In this document: in pieces, positions 35,658 through 46,148 of the stretch
Numbering within the stretch: position 1 is the first letter of the stretch
Layout of the letters: each line of letters opens with the position of its first letter
Source of the DNA: Lasiosphaeria ovina
Taxonomy: Eukaryota; Ascomycota; Sordariomycetes; Sordariales; Lasiosphaeriaceae
Direction of reading: 5' to 3'
NCBI GenBank assembly: GCA_033439765.1
Contig: JAULSN010000004.1
Coordinates: 5,094,001 to 5,158,000, forward strand
DNA length: 64,000 nucleotides
The notes under the pieces: generated by a model
Told to the model about the DNA's origin: nothing
The model's input: the letters and a program-made list of their open reading frames with translations, nothing else
Databases searched by the model: none
Made by a program: the position numbers and the translations under genes

Positions 35658-36141
35658 TCGCTCTGATCAAAAAAAAAAAAAAAGGGCACACCAAAGCAAT
35701 CCCACCACCACTTTGAGCATCCACAACACAGCCAAATGTAGGCCAAAATAGATGAAACCAATTACATTTTAATGGCCTGTCAATGCGCCTTCTAGTTCTA
35801 TGCAGTCCTTAAGGATCTGAGGGATATTGTCGACCCAGGCGTTGATTTTTGCTTGTGTGAGGGCCGCCCAGCCTTCTTCGGCTAAGTCCCTGACCAAATC
35901 ATCGTCCCAATAGGGCCTTTTCTTTACATACTGCTTTGGCGCCTGCCAGGCCTTTTCTATAGGGACAAAGTCAGGCGAATGGCTGCAGTTGAAGTAGGTT
36001 TTCAGGTTATTTTCTTTCTTCCAGGTCCTTACAATGTTGTTCTTTCCTATACCGTGGCCGGAATCGTTGTCTTCCTCGAGTACGAAGTCCTGACCTTCAC
36101 GCATTTTTTTGGTGTGCCTTTTTTTTTTGGTCAGAGCGAGC
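35658..36141 (-). mobile_element. Tc1/mariner deletion derivative B
   Basis: Terminal inverted repeats at 35658-35692 and 36112-36141 (CTCGCTCTGA-C, A-tract, GGCACACC). The minus strand between them encodes the last third of a transposase. The left end is the same as in derivative A over about 150 bp. Confidence 0.8.
35769..36113 (-). pseudogene. Tc1/mariner transposase C-terminal third
   Basis: Encodes LEEDNDSGHG (second catalytic Asp region), SPDFVPIEKAW (third acidic residue region) and a C-terminal helix ending ELEGALTG, all typical of fungal Tc1-type DDE transposases. The N-terminal DNA-binding domain and first Asp are deleted; the frame starts within the terminal repeat. It cannot transpose by itself but could be moved by a full-length relative. 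Confidence 0.8.
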
Positions 36142-36879
36142 CTAGGCAACCTAGGCTCGGTTTCCTAGCAGTAGGCGGACTGACTCGGAGAGGACATGTC
36201 CGAGTTTCGCTTGTGGAGCGGGCGCCACCACTGCCGTCGCCCATTTCCATGTTCTGCGGGCGTGCTTGTCTCGGACCAAGTCGCGTTCAGGGCAAAGCTC
36301 GAGTCAGCACAAATCAGGTGCCCTTGACTTCTTTTCCCCAGAGGATAGAGCCGCCGAGATATTCGACAATTTCATGCTCAAATACGTGCCCGGTCGGTCG
36401 CGCTAGGGAGCATCGAGAAACCCGAGTCCTTCTAGCCATCAGGTCGTCGGCGGCTCGTGGAACTCTTTCGTGTTTACTGTTAAAGACGTGGTCACCCCAA
36501 CGGGCTCTGGGAACTTGCGCTATGTCAAAGCGAGTTCAATGACTTGCTTTTGCCCCTATGCTCTCCTGACAAGACGTTTAGCTGTTTCGACGGCACTTCA
36601 CAGGCAAATCAGGAAATCAGATGGCGCGTCCCTGCCGGCATGTTAGTACCGTCTCGAGTCAAGTCGGTTTGCTGCTGTTGCGCGAACAAATTCTAGACCG
36701 TGTCGGCGTTCCGCCACGGGGGCGACTCGCTTCTCGGTCTTGAGCGTTAGGTCGAGTGGCTATCTCTCCTTCTGTGTGCTGTCACTGTTTACGTCTTTCA
36801 TGACGACCAACGCTTGCTGTCTCTCATGTGCAGAAATGTCGTCGACTTCATATGGCTTCTTAACCGTTTTGGCTTCACC
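36142..36879. other. intergenic
   Basis: No supported gene. A TGTGCAG acceptor-like site just before 36835 may end a 5'-UTR intron of the next gene. Confidence 0.4.
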
Positions 36880-38137
36880 ATGTCGAGGCGACGAACACTG
36901 GTGTTGGGTTTCCTTCTGAACCTGGTCCTTTCCGTGCATTCGATGCGAAGTCCGCCTCCTTTGAGCGGCGGCGCTGCCGGTCAGATATCCATGAACGTCG
37001 TCGAGGCAAGCACGAACCCGATCGATCTTTCGTCGCAACGCCAATCCGAAGTCGTTGTGAAGATTCGCCGACACACGCGCGATGCCCAAGAGCCCGTACC
37101 GGTATTAACGGCAGTTCCAACAGCCGCCTCTCGCCCTTTTGGGGTGACGGGGCCCGTCACGACTGCAGCATGTCTAATGACAACGGCCCTGGACTTCCAC
37201 CGCCGCCGCCGCCGCCGCCGCGAGGAAGCAAACCTTCTTGCGACAGTCAGCTCTCTCAACAAAGCTCTCGTATCGGGAGATTCCAATGCCCCCGCTATGT
37301 CTGAGCAACTGCTGTCGTCGATCAGCCAGCTGCGGTCTTCAGCGGAATCGCTCTCGAGTGCACTCGTAGGTGCCCAGGCCTCGGCCTCTAGTGCCATATC
37401 GGCTGTCGAGGCCTCTGCTGCCTCTGCTGTGTCTGCCGCCCGAGAATCCACCGCGTCGGTTCCTGCCGTCGAGACAAGCTCGACAACACTTCAGGTACGT
37501 TAAACCCATCCTCTCCCATCTCCAAGGCCTCCCGATCCTAATGTGCATCTAGAAACAGGTCGATTCCGGGGTACCGGCCGCGCAAAGCAATGCGGTGGCT
37601 GTAGCCCAAACTGCGGTTGCCGTCGTCGCCTCCGTCATCGGCTCATCCATCTTCTCGCTTCTCGGGTTCTACCTCTTCATCCGACACCGGCGCGCGAAGC
37701 TGAAGCAGCAGGAGGAGGAGGAGCAGGAAGTCAATGCTGCGCTGGACCGCGCCATCGTGAGCTACATCGTGAAGGAGCACCCGAGCCCGACAAAGACAGG
37801 CTGGCAGGGGACGGAAGGCATGAGGAGGAGCGAGAGCCACAACTCAGCCTCCCGCTCCCATGGCCCGCTAATGGTGGATATGCCACGGAGTCTGACAGAG
37901 TGGCAACTATCCACGCAACTACCCACTCAGTTCCCGGGAATGCCTGCCAGCATGTACGGGTACACGATGGATCAGCCCATCAAGCGAGTCGCTTCCACTT
38001 CAACCGGCCGCCCAGAACCCAGGCCATGGGTTTCTCGTGGGCCATCCTTCGAGGCTGGGCCGTACGCTTCAAGGCAGTCGTCGACTCGACTCTTGGGAAT
38101 CTCCCGTCCGAGCGAAGAGACTCGAACTGGCCCCTGA
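36880..38137 (+). CDS. single-pass membrane protein with Ser-rich ectodomain, 399 aa
   Basis: Exon 1 is 36880-37494 and exon 2 is 37553-38137. The 58-nt intron (GTACGT, ATCTAG) is in phase 0. The start at 36880 (CACCATG) gives a signal peptide (RRRTLVLGFLLNLVLS). An upstream in-frame Met at 36826 is possible but spoils it. Residues 21-205 are a Ser/Ala/Thr-rich ectodomain with an Arg7 run coded by CGC repeats. Residues about 215-245 form a transmembrane helix (AVAVVASVIGSSIFSLLGFY) followed by Arg-rich stop-transfer, a Glu/Gln coiled segment and a cytoplasmic Ser/Pro/Arg-rich tail. The layout resembles fungal cell-wall sensors of Mid2/Wsc type, but no WSC domain is present, so sensor function is only a guess. 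Confidence 0.68.
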
Positions 38138-39081
38138 CAGGGTCCACATGGCTTTGAACCAAGGGTTGGAATTTTGTGTAATTCATGGAGCAATCTGCGC
38201 AAATTGACATGGGGATTAGGTGTTCGGTCGAGGTCAAGTCATGCACGTTAGTTCTCCGCGTTGGAGACGTATGGTCGAGGTGATGCATGCTCCGTTGTCC
38301 CCTAGCTTGGCCTTGACGTGAGCGGCTAGGGGTGGCCGGCATCTCATACGCAAGACATACAGCAGGTCTGCAGACAGACAATTGGACGCAGTAAGCACGC
38401 CAACTACCCCTTCGAGCCTTCGACGTAACCCGCGTCCACTCAAATCCTTAATATAAACAACGTATTCACTCGGCCGTCCACAGTCTGCTCCCCAACTCAG
38501 CAGCTGAAACCGACTAGACGCACCTGATAGATCACCGCCTCAGCTATACGTCTTCTAACGTGGAGCGATCTCAACGAATCGGCGTGCATAATTCGACCTC
38601 TTGACTAGATACTTTGGCCGGTCGTCTACCCTCTCTAGATAAGGCTCTCAATGTGAGAATGCGCTTGCCAACAGAGACGTGGTCCAACAGAGACCTTGGC
38701 GTTCAGGGCTAACCCATACGAAAGAATGTGCAGATGGAGCCATTGGCCGTTGAGCACAATTATTGAATGCAATTGGTTCACTTGCGTGCCTAAAGGATAT
38801 TTGGCATCATCCGATGTTTGGGGGCAAATAACTAGAGACATGTAGGTCGTGGTTGTGCATCTTGAACCGAGTCATCCAACGCGCCATATATCAAAGTCTC
38901 TGTGTATAGTAATGTCTGAATGTTTCGGCGTTTAGCCGAATAGCGTCATCCATTCGGCGGGTTCAAGTTCGTAGTCCGTTTCGACTTTGTAAAAAGCAGT
39001 CCGTGTGCCAAGAGTGGTGGGATAAAATTGCAGAGTTCCTAGAAATTGCCAAGACACGACGCGTTATAAAACGAGGCAGTC
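38138..39081. other. intergenic
   Basis: No supported gene or repeat. Confidence 0.4.
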
Positions 39082-39306
39082 GTTGTCAATCTATTGTCAC
39101 AGCTTGACCGTCTGCCGAGCTTCTTCGACTACACGTCTGCAGATCTAGAATCCCGTAACAAGCTTGGTCCAACACCTTCCATCAGTAACGTCGTATGGAT
39201 CCTAGTCGAGGCGCACAAGTATCAAGACACAATGCAGTCCGAAGCAGGCTGGAACACAACCGTCCACTTCCCCCTGCTTCACAAGGCCATCTGCCCTTTG
39301 TGCCTT
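39082..39306 (+). pseudogene. fragment of PD-(D/E)XK nuclease-like gene
   Basis: An open frame beginning RLPSFFDYTSADLESRNKLG and continuing through ISNVVWILVEAHKYQD to HFPLLHKAIC matches, from memory, the N-terminal part of a fungal protein family annotated as PD-(D/E)XK nuclease-like. The similarity stops abruptly near 39300. The nuclease core is missing on both sides, so this is an isolated fragment carried here by a rearrangement or an element. Confidence 0.5.
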
Positions 39307-39345
39307 GAGATTGGCCTATATAGGCTTTGGTCTGTTGCATCTTGA

Positions 39346-40077
39346 CTGTCGGTGACTGGCGCAGAAGGACAAATCGCAAATCCCAAGTCGTAGGCCCGGG
39401 AGAGGAAGGAGGCGAGAGGAAGGAGGGGCGGCGCAAGTAGTAGGGTTCAAAGCTCCAGAGAACTTGATAAAACTTGACGTCAAAGCTTCTTGGACCCAGA
39501 TTTCTGTTCTCAAACACTTTTAGCTCTGGCATTAGCCCAAAAATGATACCGGTACCGAAGCCCCGCATTACCCCGCTAATCTGCCACTCGTCACCGCCTT
39601 ATAGATCGTGCCTGCGGCTCTTATTAGATTCTGTCAATACTCCAGGAGCATAACAAGCGCCCGACAGGTGCCTTCGCAATTTACCACGGAGCGAGCGCCT
39701 TCCAGCTGCGCGCCGCGACTGCGAGCGCCTCCTTCCAACTAGAGAGCCACAACTGCCCCGGCACAATCTCCAGGCCAAACCACAACCGCACTGTACCTTT
39801 CATCCTGCAGCCTGCTCGCAGCCAGCCACACCGCCGCGCCTGCCTCCTACGACGAGAACGCGCTCTCGAGTTTCCGGCCTTAAATCTCGTTCTGGCTTGA
39901 CACCGTTCAACCGTTTTGCTCTCTACCTTGAGCTCAAGCCGCTCGCATTTGCACATCTACACCGTTATCGCCAGTCTCAATCTCCCGTATTGGCACGCTC
40001 TATCCCGATCAAGGTTAGTTCCTCCATTACGGTCAAGAGTATGGCCTGCCAACCGTCCGTGCTAGATGTCGCAGCTT
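39346..40077. other. intergenic
   Basis: No supported gene. GC-rich, with spurious minus-strand frames. Confidence 0.4.
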
Positions 40078-40449
40078 TTAGTTTGCAGAGCCGCCATCGC
40101 CCGACTCGGTGGTCAATCGCACCTCGGAATCCCCGCATCTCCAGGCCACCTCCGGAGCTGTCATCTCGAGCAGGCAGCAGAGATCCTCAGCCGCCGCCAC
40201 TCCCGCATCCTCTTCCAGGCCATTGAGAATCCCGTTGAAGATAGGTTCAAGTAGGACTGGGATCATTCCAAAGGGGCGCCTCACGATATTGTCATCTTCT
40301 TCCAATGCAAGCATATTTGGCATGTTCTCCACGTTAACATCCCGAACCGCTCCTAGAACCGAGTGAGTATTGTACGCGAGGACCTTAGCGACCCAGGACT
40401 TATCGTTCACTCGGACTGTGCCGCGATCTTGCTTGAAGGCCGTTAATAA
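40078..40449 (-). CDS. hypothetical fragment, minus strand
   Basis: An open frame of about 120 codons without an ATG at its 5' end (upstream start unclear), with protein-like composition: KQDRGTVRVNDKSWVAKVL, later DVNVENMPNMLALEEDDNIV. It looks like part of a larger conserved protein that I cannot name. It lies in the relic cluster, so it is probably a gene remnant. No intron was identified. Confidence 0.35.
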   Translation of the reverse strand, partial: LLTAFKQDRGTVRVNDKSWVAKVLAYNTHSVLGAVRDVNVENMPNMLALEEDDNIVRRPFGMIPVLLEPIFNGILNGLEEDAGVAAAEDLCCLLEMTAPEVAWRCGDSEVRLTTESGDGGSAN

Positions 40450-40612
40450 ACAGGGCTGGTGGAAGGAGAATATATGGATAGGCCTTGAAGGTAGTTGTGG
40501 AATCTAGCCATTCACGTCGAACAACGTTGCGAGTGGCTATTTGGTTATTACAGCAGCCAAAGCCATTTCATTGATCTGTAGTTTGTGGCCAGATAGCCTT
40601 TCCGTTTGCTCC

Positions 40613-42412
40613 CTAGCGCTGCTGGTTCTGTTCTGTTAGGCGCCAATTGTTTCCCTTGCCGCCGTGGCCACAAGGTCGTCGGACACATGGTGTCGATGCT
40701 GCCCACGAGCGCGTACCGTCCTTCCACTGGAGATAGAACATATTGCCCCGTTTCTCGAGCACACACTCAACAGGGTAGTCTTCCATGTCGTCAGGAATGC
40801 TGTCTTCCATCTCCATGTTTTGGGTCTCAGGAGGAGGACCCCTTGATGTATTCTGTTCTCGTAGAGCAGGGTCAAGGAGGTTTGCATCGCAAATTCCTGG
40901 GTGTGATTCGAATGTCCACGCAGGTTGGAGATGCGCGGCTTGTGCTGCTAGTGTGGGACTGCGCCCATCGGCCCTGTCTATTTCGTAGGGCGGTCGGGGA
41001 AATCTTATGTTGTCCCATTCTGTCTCGTCGAGTTGCTCGCACATCCCCGGATCCTCCGGGTTGCCCTCCGAGCCTGTCCGTGGCTGCTCCCACAGCCCAA
41101 AGCCTTCTGCTGTAGATATTACGTTGCCGGACTCCGGTTTGTCCCGGCTGTGAGAGGCTGGTGACGTAAATTGGGCAGAAAGGTCTATGGTGTCAGGGAG
41201 CTCAGGGTACAGACTGGCGTTGAGCTCATTTGCCTCGGTAGTTGCTGATGTCGTGTGCCCATAGGTCTAGGCTGAATGGCGCGGGCGTGTCGGTCGCGTT
41301 CTCCACGTAAGGGACGCTTAGAGTAGGGCTGGTGCGGAGAGAGCAATTGGCCTCGCTACGCAAGGCTGGGAGCCCCGTTATACTACAGCTCTCCCATTTG
41401 GGTGGCCGTAGCTGGATTCCATGGTCCTGGGAGGCGTGATATTTAAAATCCATCTCGTTTTGGAAGGCATTCTCCGTCTTGCATTCCGGACGCGGACAGG
41501 CCACGACACCGATATCAGCCGTGAGCTTAGCAATATGCCTCTTGACGCAGTTCCACATCGTAGCTTTCCGTCTTACAGAGTTCCCGCAGAACATGCACGT
41601 AAAGTGTCTCTTTGCAGACGGACTGGGGGAGGACCGGGCGGGAGCTGGGTAGCTCTCTTTACGCTCTGGCTCGGGATATTGTGTGGGGGGAATCGCCGGC
41701 TCCCGAATCATGGACGCGAACCATGGTCGTTTGCGGGGCCTGCAGTTGTCCACAGCCTGTGGTCCTGGGGTACCTAAAAGCGCTTGATCCTTCGTTTCGA
41801 CAACCCAGGCATACCGAATGAGGGCTATGGTTGCATCGATCTTCTTGCGCACGATGCTGTCTTCCGAGAGTTCGTCGTCGAAATTCCCCAAAAGAGCGGC
41901 AAGCTGTCTTCGTTCGGGAACGAACGGTGAAATAGACAGGTTTTATCTCCTGAGGAGCCTCTAGTTGGATTTCTCTCGACAGCTGCCTACCAAGCTCGTC
42001 GTTGTTTTTTGTGGTAAAGTGATCCTTGCGGAAGAGGTTGAGGACCCTTCGTCCGTACCGCTGTCTCGCCACCTTCAGCTGAGTTTGCAAATCGGCATAC
42101 TCCGTCTTGTCAGCTCCCGTAGCCTAGCTGGCCTTTCCGTATTTTTCTCCGAGCTTGGTTTGAAGGGCCGACAGCTCCTCCTCTAGTCGAAGTATCGTGT
42201 CGTCGGGGCCGACAAGACGCATCATCTCGTCTGTCACCTCTGACGGCGCATTCTCGTCGTAGCGGAGGCCAATGTGGTTGAGAATGTCGATAAGGGGTGA
42301 GTGGGCACCACGACCTAGGAATGCATCCTGAGTAATGGCCCTCATCCCTTGGCCGACGTAAGACGTTTCGTACACGTTGATGGCGCAGTGTCTCCCTGGC
42401 TGATCTCACTCC
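40613..42412 (-). pseudogene. DUF3435 tyrosine-recombinase-like gene, C-terminal half
   Basis: Read from 42412 down, three frames join into one product. The first part (TSYVGQGMRAITQDAFLGRG, then EVTDEMMRLVGPDDTILRLE) is the C-terminal part of the DUF3435 domain. A helical linker follows, then a C-X2-C segment (FTCMFCGN) with His pairs, then a chromodomain-like tail (YPVECVLEKRGNMFYLQW). Lesions: TAG at 42124-42126 (CAG to TAG); a 4-bp tandem duplication (GTTC twice) near 41920 that shifts frame; and one extra A near 41228. The recombinase N-terminal half with the catalytic residues is missing; the break lies near 42412. Family: DUF3435 includes the captain recombinases of Starship giant transposons and many degraded solo copies. 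The AAA+ relic begins within 60 bp, in the opposite direction. Confidence 0.6.
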
Positions 42413-42458
42413 TTCGGTATGAACCACGAGACGCTCTAGTGTGTGGTTGCTAACTTCT

Positions 42459-43093
42459 ACACAGATGTAACGGCACGTTATCTTTCATGTCTGGGAGGAG
42501 CTGGAGTCATACCTCTAGCGCGTAACGAGTGATCCATCGGCCGCTACTGCTGCAGAGCATCTTAAAATCTTGGTGGACTACGTCGAGTCCACCTACAGCC
42601 CGATTCAGCAACACCTCGCCGAGCTTCTCACACGTCAGGAAATCACGTACGACCTGCTGTGGGCTCTGTTCCGGCCGAACGCCGAGGTTTACAGTACCTG
42701 TCCTGGCACCAGCGCACCAAGGTGCGTTCTCTACAACCATTACGAGGAGAAGCAGAGACGGGATGGTTCGAGATACCTCCATGTCAACGCCCGCTACCTG
42801 AACACGGATGGCACGGTCCTCGGGGAAACCCCTGTGGGCATCGAGATCGACCACTTCCGAGGAGCCAAGCGGATCGAGAGCCTCTCCGCGTACCCTTTGC
42901 AGTACCATCCTAAAGCCGCCGAGATGAGAGGACAGCTCATAGCGTATGGCCACAAGTTCGCGTCCTTAATGGGCATCCACCACCAACAGTATGAGGGCAA
43001 GGCGTTCTACATCGACGACGAGGGTGACATTATCCGCCGACACGTCAAGGGTAGGGTCATGTTGAATTCTGTTGTGGAACTAGGCCGTAATTA
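42459..43093 (+). pseudogene. AAA+ ATPase (DUF7025-type) N-terminal fragment
   Basis: One frame, crossing TAA at 42468 and TAG at 42516, encodes HVIFHVWEELESYL, then an open stretch to 43093 (TYDLLWALFRPNAEVY, RYLNTDGTVLGET, AAEMRGQLIAYGHKFASL, DDEGDIIRRHVKGRVML). I recognise this as the domain preceding the AAA module in large fungal ATPases of the DUF7025 group. The Walker motifs that should follow are absent; homology ends within the short hairpin at 43071. Both stops are C-to-T compatible (CAA, CAG). About a fifth of the gene remains. Confidence 0.6.
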
Positions 43094-43112
43094 GGGCCAA
43101 CTGTTCCACAAC
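43071..43112. repeat. hairpin with 10-bp arms
   Basis: GTTGTGGAAC (43071-43080) and GTTCCACAAC (43103-43112) are perfectly complementary, 22 bp apart. It sits exactly where the AAA+ similarity ends. Confidence 0.7.
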
Positions 43113-43233
43113 AATAGGTCACCTGTTTTAGACCAGGCCAACGGTTTGACGGTCGGAGGGATACAGGCCTAGTGCTTAGAGGTTGAAAAGGAGCTTTTGT
43201 TATATAACGCGAAAGATGGTGGGCACTTCTTTC

Positions 43234-44004
43234 CTACGGGGGAGGACAATTTTTTGAACACGATAGACACTCCATTTTTCTCGGCCTGGATGTGAAATCC
43301 AACACATCCAATGCGTCGAACTGGAAAATAAATAGCGAGTACTAGTCGAAGAAGGCGACGTGCTTGTAGCCGTACTCTGCCGCGTATGATGCCGCCTGCT
43401 GTGCGTATGTGGCTGAGATGTCGCGGAATATCGATGGCTCCGTGGGCTCGGTCTTGGCCAGGGCGTCCCGGAGATTTGCGTGCGGCGATAAGGCGGACTT
43501 GAGACTAGCGGCCTGCTTCACGACAGACCTCGAGTCCTTGATGTTTAGGACCGCTAGGTTGGAAACATGCTTGCCGCCGTGAAATAGTCTTAGGAAGACG
43601 TCGACGCGGCCGATGCTGGCTTCTCCCGGGGTGACTTCGGATCCGAACTGCAGCGACCACTCGCCGGGCATCTCGACCTGGGCCAGCGCGGCCTCAATGG
43701 GGAATTCCATCAGGTACCAAAACACTTTGACGATGTAGCGGCCGGAAATGTCGGCCGGGGTTTCGATCGTGGTCAGCTTGGCAAGCTCGTCCTTGTGGTT
43801 CGAGATGTGACGCCTGGCTGGCTCTACGAGCTCGGTCTCGACTGACAGCGGGGCCCAGGATATTGGCGCCGTCGCCTTCGTCCTCGAAAATGTGGTCAGA
43901 GCACTGTCCGAATTCGCAGGCTCAAGAATATCCAGTTTGGCGCGGCCTTTGGTGTAGTAATCCAAGACACTAAAGTCTCGTTTGAACCTGCTGGGGTTTT
44001 TCAT
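43234..44004 (-). pseudogene. broken paralogue of the 44969 gene
   Basis: From an ATG at 44004 the product aligns end to end with the intact gene at 44969-46148: FKRDFSVLDYYTKGR against PKRDFSVYDYYKKGR; YIVKVFWYLMEFPIEAALAQ against YVVKMFWYIMGPPLEFALEQ; VAFFD against IAFFD. TAG at 43342-43344 falls where the paralogue has Trp, and similarity resumes straight after it (YSLFIFQFDAL against FELLVLELSDM) to TAG at 43234. So this is TGG to TAG in an otherwise readable gene, again compatible with RIP. In-frame sequence is open upstream of 44004 to about 44133, so the original start may be further out. Function unknown. Confidence 0.68.
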
Positions 44005-44968
44005 CTCAGCGGCTATGTCTCCTGCGGAGATCGCGTTATAGCTTCTAGAGCGTGGAATGAGGAAGTGCAGTTGCGAAAAGGTGACACACTGGACCGTCGG
44101 AGGGGCTAGAAATAAGCAAATAACCGTACCGTACTTAGGTAATTATACTTACCTGTGTAATTCCAGTACCAGTACGACTACGTTCTTTGACGAGCCCTCC
44201 ACTCCGCGTAAGACGTAATTGTTGACGGTGTCTTGTAAGTGAACATACTACACTGTACAGGGGATTAACACCTCGAGGCAAGTTCATGAAATTAACTTCA
44301 GTCTGATGGCCTTGTAACTGAGCGTAAAAATAAGCTACCTGGCAAGTCAGGAAGGGGTCGCTGAACCGGCGGCCCTCCGGGGGCGCCTGCGGCGGGCTGC
44401 CCGCTGCGCTCGGTATTCCGCGGCTTAAGGAGTCCGAGGTTTATCCGATTGACCAATTCCCACCTCCCATTTTGACACGGACGTAAACTGACCAATCCCC
44501 ATTCGAGAAACATTCGGCACCCTCGCGGTAAAAGAGAAGAGACAGCCTCTCTACGCCACCTCCGGCTCGCAAGCTCGCCTACGGTGGCTCCGTTCAGCTG
44601 AACTAGAATGGATGAGTGCAAGTTAGTTAGTAATTATTAGACTTCTAGGATCAGAAAAGTTTAATACAAAACGCGTTCACGAATGGTTTCTCGTCGACGT
44701 CAAGGGCCGAAACGAACTTGAAAATAATAGCATGAGGTGTCTGTGCAACGGAAATTAGATTGGCCCTGCCTTTCGATTTACGCACACAGTAAACTATACG
44801 TTGTTCTACCCACGCGTCCAATTCGCCTGCGGACTGACCTTGCCAACGGATCCAGTCCATCCAGGGCACCGCCCATCATGTAATTCGCCTGCGAATGTGT
44901 TCCAGTCAATGGAAACCGTCCGGCGGCACCACATCACTGGTCCCGTTAACCGTGGTACTCTAGCTAGT
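44005..44968. other. intergenic with GC-rich block
   Basis: Positions 44350-44440 are strikingly GC-rich (GGCGGCCCTCCGGGGGCGCC) inside AT-rich DNA, and 44555-44600 repeats a CGCC/GGCT-rich motif. No frame is convincing. This may be a non-autonomous element end. Confidence 0.45.
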
Positions 44969-46148
44969 CTACTTCTTTTCCGGAGTCGGGGTTGTCGATC
45001 TAGAGGGTGGCGGGCTCCCGTTCGGGTTGGCCGTCTTCCACTTGTTGATAGCTTTGAGGAAGAAGCCAAGAATCGCGTGCTCAATGTCACTATTAATTAC
45101 CTCTGCCTTGCAGACGAGCCCGGCTGTCGGGACAGGACTCGGCGCCGCGGAAGAGATATTCATGTCCGACAGCTCCAGAACCAACAACTCAAACCAGTCA
45201 AAGAAAGCGATGTCGTGGACTTTGGTGTGTTCGGCATACGCGGTGCCCTGCTTTACCAGTTTTCCTGCTGCCCCCTTGAACTTGGTATCGTCTGTGGCTG
45301 AGCAACTTTTCAAGGCCTCGTCGTATGTCTCGAACTGTGACTTGGCTTTTCCGAAGCTCATTCTGGAGAGGGCGATGTTCTGGGCCGCCTTCAGATCAAG
45401 AACGGCTAGGTCGCGGACATGTTTGCCGTCGTACGCCAGCTTCAAGACTATGTCGCATTTGACCAAGTCTTCTGTGGCCTTGCTGCCGTAGGGATCTTCC
45501 GGCTTCAACGTCAAATGCCACTTGCCCGGCAACTTGACCTGCTCCAGGGCAAACTCGAGGGGAGGGCCCATGATATACCAAAACATTTTGACGACATAGC
45601 CCTCGTTTGACGGTCCTATGGATCTGGACAACGAGGAAGGCTTCTCAATCGTATCCGTCTTCTTCAGCTCCTCCGCGTGCTCTTCAACAAAGGCGTGGGC
45701 GGCCTGAATGGCCGACTGAAAATGCAGCGGAACCCAAACCTTTGGCGGAATTGCCTTTTGCGTATATGATCCTCCTTCACCAGTCTGCGGGTTGAGGGGC
45801 TTCTCGATCGTGATCTGGGGGCGACCCTTCTTGTAGTAGTCATAGACAGAGAAATCCCTTTTGGGTACCCTGTTTGTTCGCCATAGTCAGTATCTCGCTC
45901 TGATTGCTCACTGATTGATTTGGAGAGCAAGCTCTCGAGTGGCTTGGGGGATCTGAAGCACGGAAGCAAGCGTTTAGGGATGTTGGTCCATTGTTGGTCC
46001 ATTGTCCGACCAAGACACTTTGTGCTAATTAACAGTGATTCACATGACGGACTAACCAAGTGATCTGCTGGCCGGCGTTGAAGTGAGCGAGAAAGGTAGT
46101 GTTGTTCAATAACCTGGACGTGACCAATGATCTCATAGGGGCTGACAT
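44969..46148 (-). CDS. lineage-specific protein, intact paralogue, 348 aa
   Basis: Exons 46148-46044, 45952-45912 and 45869-44969. Intron 1 (91 nt) has a weak GTGAAT donor and a CTTCAG acceptor; intron 2 is only 42 nt (GTGAGC, TACTGACTA, ACAG). The joined length is a whole number of codons, and the short middle exon supplies ATRELALQINQ just before PKRDFSVYDYY. Residues 1-20 (MSAPMRSLVTSRLLNN) could be a mitochondrial presequence. The rest is a mixed alpha/beta domain with no motif I know, ending in a Pro/Ser/Thr/Lys tail. The dead paralogue lies 1 kb downstream in the same orientation, so the pair arose by tandem duplication. Exon 1 is the least certain part. Confidence 0.6.

Noticed and set aside
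43070..43304. Possible solo LTR (TGTTG ... CAACA)
   Set aside because: The right end lies inside sequence still aligning with the paralogous protein, and the flanks show no target duplication.
45664..46059. Minus-strand frame with several Met codons over the 5' part of the paralogue gene
   Set aside because: It reads through both introns in the wrong phase; the spliced model keeps similarity to the paralogue.
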